64,000 nucleotides of DNA from Morinoia aosen. Taxonomy: Eukaryota; Arthropoda; Malacostraca; Amphipoda; Talitridae. The position numbers were made by a program, and so were the translations under genes. The notes under the pieces were generated by a model, which did not search any database, had not been told where the DNA came from, and worked only from the letters and a program-made list of their open reading frames with translations. Of this stretch, positions 9,808-21,800 are shown one piece after another (position 1 is the stretch's first letter; each line of letters opens with the position of its first letter). The stretch is from NCBI GenBank assembly GCA_030386875.1, contig CM059579.1:14480484-14544483 (forward strand), in the 5' to 3' direction.

Positions 9808-12800
9808 GTAAGTAGAACATAGACATAAATAGAAATTTTTCATGCTGTTAGTAAGATGAAAAATCCTAAAATGTTAATTCTTCTCTTTTCTACTATCATT
9901 GAAATCTCTAATATTTAATGGTTGTCAGTTATAATATGGTATACTATTATAATAAAATATTTGATTGCATTCAAATTGAAATTAGTTTGCAAACTAGATT
10001 AATTTTACTTTTCATTTAAAAATTAACTGTTGAAATCAGACTGCATCAGATTGTTGCCATTTAACTTACACAAATCGTAATATAATTTTATCATTGGTTG
10101 GCAAAAATTGGTAAAATGTTTTCCCAATTTTTCAGACATCCTAAAGCTCTGGGATAATAGTCTCATATATGTACTTCAAAATTTTTATAAAGCTTTCATT
10201 ATAAAGCTAGTATATTTTTTCAAAGTCCAGATTATTTTTAGCATGCTCTTCAATTATTATAATCTACAGTACATTGAAGCTCTTTTTAGTTACTTAATTT
10301 GCCTCTTACAATTATAAATATACCAAACATGAGAAAAATTATTCAATTTTGAGCAAATTTGTTTTGCATTCATTCAAGTTAAGTTCATGGAGATACACCT
10401 CTGAAGAGGCATATAATAAGCAATATATTTAAGTTATGTATTTAGGTTTTTGATACTATGGGGACAGGCATCCTTAGGAATGATACATTTAGATTATGTA
10501 AGCTATAAATAAACCTTAACCCTTTAACGCCCACCTTTTTATACTCATATTACCGTTATGACAACCACTAGCACTAAACCGACACTGGCATTAAGTGGTC
10601 ACTGTTATGAGGATGGGGAAGGAACTGCCACTCGGGAATGAAGTTCAAAGGACATATTAGTGAACAAATTGAATAAGAAATACAATATATTATAGTGATT
10701 TTTGAAAGAAGACCGTACAGTTCACTTGGGCGGTAAAGGGTTAAAACAACTATCTTCCCTGTCCACTCACTTTTTACTTTCATGTCTTTTTTTATGTTCT
10801 CTGTCATTTTTCTTCTTTTTTCTTGACTTGCTGTTCCTATGCACAGAATATCTTGTGTATGGGAACACATTTCATTTATAGATTCCTCATTATCAACAGT
10901 CCATATCAAAGTTCTTTTCTCATTGCTCTCATGAGATTGCCTTTGTAGTAGCTGGGTAGTATATTTTCCTCTTAGTGGTATGATGTTTTTATTTAGTACT
11001 TACATAAGATTTGATGACCTGTACAACAATCATCAAATATGTTGCAATACAATGTAAACAGCAGGCTGTAAAACCCTAGAATATAAAGCAGCATATCTTT
11101 TGAAAAAGTTTTAATTCTTGAATAATATTTCCACAAGTTATTCAGTACTTTCTGTGGGAAGGAAATATTCAATAGAATGGAAATTGGTGCTTGGCAGAGC
11201 TATCCATCAACAAAAGATTATTAGATTGATCCAAGCCTTACTAATCACAACAAAGGCGTTACTATGAGTGTAGTGTTTGCTCCTGCAAGATGGTGCTGTA
11301 AAGGTGTACGCGCCGGCTGTGGAGTGTGGACTGAAAGCAGCGTCAGTTGGCGAGGGGCTGTGCTCGTGTGAGGTTCATTGCGTGTGTGTTCAGTGCCTTG
11401 TCCTCGGTGTTTATTGGAAGTTGAACTGTGGCAGTATTAATCTGTGCAACTGGTACAGTCAGAGCCTTGTGTGGAAAGTGGTCCGTGGGTTTGGCTCAAG
11501 GCCAGGTAGCGAGTGGTCATAGGGGTGGAAGAGACCATGAAGCAGCAGGGTTGTGGTCTTGCTTGGTAACATGGGGCTTATCTGCACCGAGCAGCTGGGC
11601 TGAAAGTGCTTTGAAGGTAAGGACATGTGTGAAGTAGCCAGGCTATGTTTTTGTGCACGGTATTATTTTTGTTTTTAGACCACATGCTATTTGTTGCCAG
11701 CTAGGCTGGCCAGTGGGCAGCTGCTGAGAAGGTTGCGGCAGTTGGGGCTGACTATCTGGGATCGGATTGGCAGTGCCGCCGGCTGAGAGCAAACAGGGCT
11801 TGCTCACGGATGTTGGCATGCTGGTCAACATCCTGACTCATGCGCGTGGGAAGATTCTGGATCGGTTGACTAGGCAGCTGCCTAAGTTGACTGGCGATGT
11901 GGTCTGTCGATGCGCTCGAGTGGCTGGAGAACCTGGAGAGGTTCTGCCAGCTGAAGCATGTGGCACTGGCAGACGTCATTAGCTTTATACTTGATGGCAA
12001 TGCTGCTCAGGTGTATCGCCGTATGACTGTCGTGATGCAGCTCAGTGAGAGGTAGTGAAGGCTACTGTAATTGTTGAGTATGCGTTGACTAGACAAGAGG
12101 CTTAGAAGGCGGTTCACGAAGCGTTAGCTTGGAGCTTGCAAGTCGGTGGACGTTTATCTGGACTGCTTGGAGTGTCTAGGTGGGACCGTGGGAAGGTAGA
12201 GTTGTCTTTGGGTGATTTGGCTTTTGGGGTCAAGTTTAACAAGGGTTTCTCTACCTCTGTATGACTGGGCAGTTGCGTATACTGCGCCGATCGATGCGGT
12301 GGTGGCGAAGGTGAGTGACTATGTCCGCACAGAGGGCTGTTAGCGGGCGAGGCTGGTAGCCTTGCAGCCTCGCCCGTTAACAGCCCTCTGTGCGGACATA
12401 GTCGCTCACCTTTGTCACCACCGCATCGATCGGCGCAGTATACCCACAGCCCAGGCAGTGGCAGACCTCTCTGCCTCCGGGAAGCACGGCACTGGTGGCA
12501 GGGGTTCCTGCTTCCGCTGTGGCGGTGCACACCGCTGCAAGTGTGCCCGCGGAAGCAGGGCACTACCGCGCCTGCTGGTGGGATGCCTGCAAAGGCTTCC
12601 ACCAGTGGGAGGTCCGCATGCTTTGCGTGCGAGAAGTTCGGGCATTTTGCCCGGGGCTGTCCTGAGGCAGTTCGGTCTGGAACGGTAGCTGGGCCCACGG
12701 TTGATGGGTCGGGTTTCTTTGTGGAGGGCGCCAGTCGGCGCGACGCGTCCTCCACAATAGAAACCAAATAAGCCAGGCTTAGTGGGGGTCTCCTCTCTCT

Positions 12801-15800
12801 GAGGAAGGTGACGGTGCCTCTTCGGAGAGAGACCTTGAGCAGCGCAAGTGTGTCGCAGAGGCGCAACCCTCTAGGATCGCTCAGAGCGACTGGCATCACG
12901 ACAAGGAGTCATTTGCTAGATCCCTGTTGAATGTGCGTTCTTCTTGGCGTCTTGTAGACTCCAGGAGCGAGCAGACAGTGGTCTGTCCGCGAGTGGTGGT
13001 GGGCTAAAGCCTCAGACCTGGGCTGCCGTTGTGAACGGCGGACTGCAGGATTTCCTTTGAGGGGAAGCACTGTCGTTAGTAGTCGTGTTGCAGGGGCATT
13101 GTTTTAGTGTCACTCCGCTCGTCATGCCGGAGTTGGCGAATCTTTGCGTTGATTGTCTCCTGAGTAGTAATGTTATTGATCACATGGGAGGCATCACCAT
13201 CAGGAAAGATTCTGACTCGAAGTATGCGGTTGGCTGGGGGAGATCTCGGTCGGTCGGATGCTGTAGTGGGTCCAGCAATGGATCTGCCTGTGCCAAGCTG
13301 GGAACCGACTTGGTGAGGAAGGCGGTGTCCGCGGATTTCAAAGGTACGCCGGCACCGATCGAAACCAGCGACATTGACTTTGTTGCTAGATTCGCTAATG
13401 GTCGTTGGACCGTCAGTTGGTGGTGGTCCGAGAAGCCGCTCGGGAGTTCTCGGGCGCCTCATGTGTGTGTGAGCGTTATGACGCGGAGATTCAAAGTTGG
13501 ATTTTGAAGAGTTGGTTGAGGCGGTGGGATGGCCTTATCCATGGCAATTTTCCGTTTTTGGCCGTCGTGCAACCAAGGACAAAGTCCGTCCGGTCATGGA
13601 TTACCATGAGTTGAACGGATTTGTTGAGTGTCATAATGGTGATGACATAGTCGCTGTGTATGGTGACCAAATTCGAAAATGGCGGTAGCTGCGGGCGAGT
13701 TTAAGGTCGTTGACCTTAAGTCGGGGTATGTGCAGATCCACGTTTCCGAGGATCTGGGGAAGTGCCAGATCGTGAAGCTCAAGGGGGTGCCTTGTGCTTT
13801 GACGCAATTAGACTTCGGCTTATCGTGTGCGCCTCGAATCATGACCGTGATTCTTCGCTAGGTTCTGTTGTTGGATGACCGAGTTCGTCAAGGGTCGGAC
13901 TATTACATCGACGATGTAGGGGCTCGGGAGTCCGTTCCTGGCGTGCAGGAGCTTCGGGAGCATCTCGCTAGGTACAGACTTGTGACGAAAGAACCTGAGA
14001 GCCTGGATGGAGGCCGGTTTTTGGGAATGTCTTTAGAAAAAGATTCAAATGGACATCTTAGGATGTCGAAAAGAACTGCACTCTCTGAGCGCGGTTCAGT
14101 GGAAGCCGGATTGACGAAGAGTGGGCTGTTTTCCTTGTGTGGTCTGCTAGGCGTCCACTTCCCCGCGGCAAGGAGGCTGCATCCCTGTTGCAGTTTTTTG
14201 AAACGGCTCGGATGCAGCGGCTCCTGGGACGACTCGGTCGACAGTTCCATCAGCGTTCTAGCAGGGGAGTTGTTGGCACGAGCTCGTCAGGAGGACCCTG
14301 TTGGGGGCATATGGGGTGTCGATCCGCAGAGTATGGTTACCGCATGGTTACCGATGCCATCTCCCTCGAGGTCGGTGTGGCCTTGGAGGTTGATATGGTT
14401 GCAATGTTGAGAATGCGTCCTGGCTCCACAAGGAGTCAGACCATCTTTATATCAATGTGGCTGAAATGGAGGCTGTTGCACGGGGCATCAACTTGGCTAT
14501 TGCGTAAGGTTTTAAGACCTTCACGGTCACCTGTGATTCTCAAAGTCGTCAATTGGATGGACAGTACTGTCGAGCGCCGCAATCGTGTTCGTACGAAGGG
14601 TGCGGCGGAGATGCTCGTGAAGCGACGTCTTTGGGTGATCAGTGAGATGATTGCTGAGTATGGTCTGGTTGTGTCTGTTCGCTTCGTTTCGACGATCGAG
14701 AATGAGGCCGATCAGATGACCAGGGTACCTAAGAGATGGCTTAGTTACCGCAATACTGGTGAAGCCGTGGCATAAGTGTCTGCTGCGCTTGTCACTGGAG
14801 AGTCTCGAGGATGCCATTTGGGCGGCTCATTTACCGCATCATTTGGGCATTGATCGGACGTTTTACCTGGCTAGGCAGATCCGTGGAGGCTTGTCGCAAG
14901 AGCAGGTGAAACGTGAGCTGGCTGGATGCGAGTCCTGTCAGCAGATCGATCCTGGTTTGCGGGAGAAGAACTTCGTGGTGTGAGGGGGCCTTTCTGTGGA
15001 GGAGAGCTGGCACCTGGTTGCGGTTGACGTGACCCATTACCGTGCCTAACTCTACCTGTCCATGGTTGACTGTGGACCCTCTCTGTTCGCCATCTGGCGG
15101 AGGCTGCTGAACGAGTCTGCAGCGAGTATTGTCACACATTTACGAGAGTGTGTAATTGAGCGATGACCATGTGATGAATTGTTGTTGGACAATTCAACGG
15201 CGTTTTAGTCAGCAGCTGATGAGTGGGAGATTTCTCTGCAATTTCGAGCCTCTTACATCACGAGTGGCAACGGAATCGTCGAGAGGAATCATTGAAAGAT
15301 CAAGAAGATCGCCACTAGAGGTGGTATCTCCCCTGAGTAGGCCACGTTTTGGTATAATGTTACGCCTCGGATAGAGACTGAGGCTAGCTCGGTCCCTTTG
15401 AGCGGTATTTGTAGGTACAGCTGGCAAGTGCCATTTGATGTCAACCTTCTGGTGGTTGATGGCTGCAAGAACAACAGTTTTGCAGCTGGTGATGAAGTGT
15501 GGGTGAAACCTCCACTGCCCTCGTGCACGAAGCGTTGGACGCCTGGTGAGGACTGGGCGTTGTGTCTAAGTAAGTGGTATGCGTGACGTTAGGAAATGTT
15601 GGTTTGGTGGTGAGCGGAAGGATCCGTGATGCCACGGAGCCCAAGACAGTGGTCTTGGGCGGAGGGGGCAACTACAGTGCGACTCCCTTTGCGTTGCCAG
15701 TGGTAGTTGTAGTGGACGCCTTGCTGGCTGTGGATCGCGAGTTGACCGATGAACCTCTGGGAGGGGAAAGTGATGAGCGAGATGCAGTTGGCAGTGATGC

Positions 15801-18800
15801 TGGTGAGCATCAAGATGAGTCTGAGCCATTGAGGCGGTCGAACCGTTAGCGACGACATCCCGCATACCTGAGTATGAGTGCTAGGCACCAGGTGATGGGA
15901 GTTTTGCCTGAAACTGGGGGAGATGTGGTGTTAGTTCTTGCAAGATAGCGCTGCAGAGGCGTACGCGCCGGCTGTGGGCTGACGGTCTGAGAGCTGCGTC
16001 AGTTGGCAAGGGGCTGTGTTCATTTGAGGTTCATTGCATGTGTGTTCGGTGCATTGTGCTTAGTGTTTATTAGCAGTTGGACTGCGGCAGTATTAATCTG
16101 TATGACTGTGTAACAGTCGGAGCCTTGTGTGGAAAGTGGTCCATGGGTTGGGCATGAGGCGAGGCAGCAATTAGTTATGGGGATGAAGGATGGCCAAGAA
16201 GCAGCAGGCCTGCGGTGCTTAAGGCAGCATGGAGCTTACCTTCACAGAGCAGCTGGGCTGAAATAGCTGTGAAGGTAAGCGCGTGCGCGAAGTAGCCGGG
16301 ATACTTTTTCGCGCACGATCTTATTTTGTTTTTATGCCACAAATACAAAAAAACATGATCAAATGCAAAAAGAGCTTCATCTCTAATGATTTCTTTACAT
16401 TGTGCTAGGTGAAAGTTGGTGCTCCAATAGGAATTGTTTCTAAGTATAGAGAAATTGATTTTTGTAATACCTTACAGATGCAGGTGGGCGACTGTCGACA
16501 AGCTTTCCTCAAAAGAGGAATTGATGGCCGTTCTTTCTTGGTGAGACTTTATCTCCTTTGCATTTTGATTTGTTTTATTTTAAATTAGTTGTGAAATGTT
16601 TCACTTAATGTCAGCAGATGACAAGAAATGGAAATGTTGCTTCACTTTTGTAACAAAATTAAAAAATCTCTGTGATTGTCTGCTGCAGTTATGCTTCAGC
16701 TTACTCTGGAAGCTTCCCTGACACTACATTCAAACTTGGAATGTATTAAACTACTTATTTTGTTGCATGCTCTACTCATTGAAATCTGCTAGTGAGCTTT
16801 ATGACCATTTAAATTGCTGTGAATAAATAATATCTCTGTGATGTAGGGTATGATTATAATATAATTATAATTTATATTTTATTTATAATTTTTATAATTT
16901 TTGAGGCATGAAATGTACTTTGAGGATAGCTATTTTGACAAGGCCTTCATAAAATCTTGTCCACTTGCCACTACTACAGCATTTGAGTTCTGTCATTATT
17001 GCTATACTGTTTTCATTGTATTTTTTGGTCAATTATTTTCATCAGTCATGAAATATCCTGAAAAGGCAACTCCTGTTATTTACCTTCCAACTATGAGTTC
17101 AAAGGCAGAGTGCCAGTTCTTAGTTCCAAATAATTGTCCATCCATATTCTAATCTTGAGGCTAGAGATAAGAATTGTAACTCATCAAGAATTCCTTCCAA
17201 ATGATATCTTCTGCATTTATTTTGCCCTAAATTCATCATTTTCCTTTGCATACAGACCCTGACAGAGAACTCCCTGGTGAGCTGGTCGTCTGACCTCCCT
17301 ATCAAGTGCCGCTTGTAAGTTCTAGTTTTATGAGTGTTATTAGTACCCTACTAGTGAACACGCATCATCAACTTTATAGCAACATGTTGAGTCAGAGTTA
17401 TGAGTCAGTATTGAAACTGTTTTAAAATGAATTGGATGTTGAATTCCAGTCAAGCCTGGCACATAAATTTTCTGCATTGGTTTTTCTAATTCGTATAACT
17501 CACATCAAAATGGAATGAAATCGAAATAAATGGAGTCGGGAATTAAGGTGAAGTTCTTCTTATCCCAGGTGAGAGAATCAGTGGGCTGGCAGTACCATGA
17601 TTCTAACCAACCAACCCTATCCATGATGGATGCTTGCTCTCAGTTCCTACGATATGGTGGCCACGTACAGTGGAACAGGAAAAGTATTTCACATTGCAGG
17701 CCCTAGTATGCTCAAATTGCTCCTGTGTGGGCTCTGAAGAGGGTATAGGGAAGGGAATAGGTTTATGTTGGTTATGTTTGTCTCTCCTGTGCTGTAAGAA
17801 CTGGTACTTGTAGGAGAGCTACTGTTAGGTTACCTCTGCTATAGATAGTCCTGGACTTTTTTCTTTCATACCCACTGTTCTTCTTTTGGTTTTAAAACCT
17901 TTGTCAATATTTTTCTTTGCTTTTCTTGCAAATTTTACTGTAAGATTAGCCGTTGAAGTGTGTTTAAGCTATCAATTTACATGTTTCAGAAAAGTGGCAA
18001 AGTTGGTGAAGGACATCAACACTCAGCCAGCCCAGCCTGCAAAGTTGAGGTTTGTCTCTGCCAAGCTATTCATTATTTGGCATGGCATTGTAGGGCTTCT
18101 ATGCAGCTCAAACCATTAACATTATTCGACACTAGTAAACAAAGTGCCCTAGTGAATTAGGACTTCATTCAATATTGCTCAATAGAGTGAAGAAATCATT
18201 TAATTAATTTCATTTTGTAATGAACCTACTATTCAACCCTTTAACGTGGGAACTTTCGCATTCATATAACCGTCATCACAACCGCCGTCACTAAACTGGC
18301 GCCGGCATCAGGCAGTCACATATATCAGGGTGAGGAAGGAACTGCCACTCGGCAGTGAACTCCTAAGAACACATCAGGGAACTAATTTAACGAGAAATAC
18401 CAAGTGTTTAAAACAATTAAAAAAAGATTACTTACCACAGGTGATCAGAGGTAGAATGTTTCTAAGTCTAGTACAATGGTCAAACTAGAGTATAGCTACC
18501 TGTGGGCCCGAACAAGTTCAGCGACTTCTAGGGCATCCTACCATGACGTTATTCTAAGGTGTACAATAATGTTTAACCTGATTCACTTAACCTTGTTTCG
18601 CATTTGACTGATCAATGAGATAATTAACTCGGTATTTGATGCTGTATTTTCGGCTATATTTAACAATATATTCAATTAAATGATTTAAGAGCAGACTGAA
18701 GATCGGTTATGTTACACATGGCAAGTTACATTATTAGGATCAGACATGTAGGAGGCAAGATGTGTCTTGGTGATCTTACACGACTGATAGGAAGTGAGAC

Positions 18801-21800
18801 TCAAGATTTTTTTTGAATACCTTATAAGAATTACTTTCACGGATCTCCGCAGGTATTGAGTTCCAAGTTTTAGTTCCAACGAAGAGGATACTGTGTTGCG
18901 ACCGGGCCTTTGAATAATAAGGAAGCATGAATTTACTTCTATTTCGGGTTAAATGGTCGTGATGACCAGTTTGCGCAGTTAATAATTGTCTTAGGCTATT
19001 GTTGCCATCATTTCTTAATGTTTTGTAAATGAAATTACAAATGGAGATATTATAGAGAACCGAAAGTTCAAGTATTTGTAAATTTTTGAATGAATCATTT
19101 GTGTGAGCATTATATTCTAGGTTCTTTACTGCTCTGATAGCTCTTTTTTGCAGAGTAAAAATTTTGTTGATTTTATTTTTATCAGTTCCGTGCCATGCTT
19201 CCATTCCGTATTGCAAGTATGGAGAAATGAGCGTTCGGTAGAGCATTTGAAAAGCTGTTTCAGGCAGGAAATTTTTAACTTTATTTAGGGCTATTTTCGA
19301 AAGAGGACCTTAGAGGCCTTGCGGGCAGTAAAGTGTTGTTGTTCAATTTTTTTATTGCTTCAGAAGCTGAAAGAAATTTATTGCCTTGATAACACTTGTG
19401 ATTTAAATATTGCATTTACGCATAAGGGGCAGTGAAGCATGTGTTCAGCTATGCTCGTCAAACACTTTTCGTTATATACAAAGAATTTGATTGTTAGATT
19501 CATCTCACTTTCTACTGTGGTACTGACATGGGGCACGAATACAAAGATACAAACAAACTTGTGCGTGACGCGATAGATATCAAGGTACAAATAAACACGT
19601 TAATTAACAAACAACGGCTATTATTATGCGCTATTGATTTAACTATTGTGCTGCAGTTTTTGGGAATCACAGAAGTTCATTTTCTTACAAAACCACCGAT
19701 GACCGGTTGCATCAGATAGCATCTGTAACTAATATTTGTGTTATATATGGTATCCAAGAAAATGTACCCACTAATTTTAATCATAATAATATGCATGTGT
19801 GATAACCGTTCAACAGTTCAGTTCAGAAGAATTTCTCTAGCTTTTTTCTCATCAAAGTGCAGATTAATTAATAAGATAGAATAATACTGTATCATAGAAA
19901 CTAGAAATCAGCGAATACATGTTTCGTCAACCCCAAGATTTTTGTGAAGTACTATTAGCGTGTTTACAATACATAGGGAAGGAATTCGAAATTTTACCCT
20001 GTGCATTATTCATCAAGTGTGAATGGTGACAACCAAGCAAGGAAACAAGAATATCAGAGTTGAATAAGTACATAGATATATTTGCGTAAACTGAAGTGTA
20101 ATTTCATCTAAACCAAACGTGGATAAAATTTATTATAAATTTGGCATTCATGCAAAGTTTCCTATTATTGCATGTATTTGTTTTTGGTAGTGGAAAGAGT
20201 GAGAACTCGCAAAATTCATTTTACTTATGTAAGAAATTATTCAGTCTGATTGCCACGCTAACAAGTTTTTGTTGTAGCTGAGTATCTTATGCTGTGTTTT
20301 ATAAATCATACAAGTTTCAATGCAGGTAATTCTTCAAACTATTTTCTGGCTTAATGAAGGCCAAGTATAATTAGATTTAAATAACAAATCTCAACTAGGT
20401 TGAATATTGGACGTCTGGGTTCCATTATTGCTGAACCTATGAATAAATAGAAAACTCTTCACGCATAAATGCTTATATAATGAATAAATGGATAGAATCT
20501 CACAGCAAGTGCATTTGAATGCCTGTATGTTGTATTAGAACAATGAGGTTAAATGAGATTTGTTTAAAGCTGTTTTGTTACGAAATACCGGATGTGATCT
20601 GAATTAACTCTTTATGCACTGAGTTTATTGCACAACCAGTAGGAGTGCTTCAAACTATACGTAGCACACACATGAAATTTGTTTTATAACTTAAGTATCG
20701 CATACAAAACTATCGTAACAATGAACTTTGCTTCAAGATAACATGCACCCAAGCCGTCGCATTCATTTGCTAGAAGCTCTGCATATAATTTAGTACATTA
20801 GAGCTTGTATTTTTTGTGTGACGAATTCGTCGCACTCGGGCGTGAAGGGCTAATGAGAGATTTGCCTGACTGCAGGGGAGTAAGAAGCTTGTATTTTGTG
20901 TGACAAATTCGTCACATTCGGGTATGAAGCGCTAATGAGAGATTTGTCTGACTGCAGGGGTGTAAGAAGCTTGTATTTTTGTGTGACGAATTCGTCCCAC
21001 TCGGGCATGAAGGGCTAATGAGAGATTTGCCTGACTGCAGAGGTGTCGGTGGGCTTAACAGCAGTGCCATGCCCCCCAATGCGGTGCTGAGGCCCCCCTC
21101 GCAGCCCTCCACGCCCTCCACCCTCATCAGCGCCGCCACTTCCAGTATTGACGACTTCTCTGACAGCGACTGGGAAGATGAGGTGTGCCTGGCGGGCTTT
21201 TCGGTAGGCTGTAAAGCTCACATGAAAGAATTGGAATTTCATCGTGTTTTTCTGTAGTATTATTTCTTGGCTAGGATAGCAGAAATACGTACTTAATTAA
21301 AAAAAATCTCGCTACACAAATCAGCTCTCCCTGAAGCAGACGTACCTAGCCAAAAAAAGTCTCTACACAAATCGGCGCTACTGAAGCAGACGTACTTGAT
21401 TAATAAAAATCATCGCTGGCATCTGCACAAATTAGCGCAGTGAGGCTTGCGCAGCGTAGTTACGTTCGCGCGAGAGCAGGTCGCCGCAGCTTCTCAGACG
21501 GCGGCCGGGGCTGCGGTGTGGGTGCGCTGCTTCATGCAAGATATTTGCGCTGAATGCAGCTTGTGGTTAAGTGAACAATATGTCATTCCGCCGATGGTGC
21601 CAGCCGCGTGAATGCTGCCGTGTTTGGGGGCGACCTGCCCCAATCACGGCAGGGATTTTAATTATATATACTGGTGTAGAAATTTTCAGTGAGCGTTTCT
21701 ACTTATAACTGTTCCTGAAAAAATTACCAACTTTCAATGCTAACTATTGCTTATGTGTGTGTGATGTGTGGTGACTCCATAAATTGAGTTTACTTATGTG

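Larger units (their letters stand above)
11269..16341 (+). mobile_element. Degenerate Ty3/Gypsy-type LTR retrotransposon in intron 1
   Basis: A 5.07-kb element with two LTRs (11269-11684, 15924-16341), a gag relic with zinc knuckles, and a pol relic in the order RT, RNase H, integrase, all on the + strand. RT before RNase H before integrase indicates Gypsy order. Stops and frameshifts interrupt every domain. It is more GC-rich than the surrounding intron. The polypurine run CTGGGGGAGA ends at 15923, immediately before the 3' LTR. It is transcribed only as intron of the host gene. Confidence 0.85.

Noticed and set aside
12114..12899. 261-codon minus-strand ORF
   Set aside because: It lies antisense to the gag relic and crosses the palindrome; the GC-rich sequence explains the lack of stops, and the zinc knuckle is on the + strand.
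11269..16341. BEL/Pao classification of the decayed element
   Set aside because: RT with a YIDD motif followed by RNase H and integrase fits Ty3/Gypsy as well or better; no BEL-specific motif was recognised.
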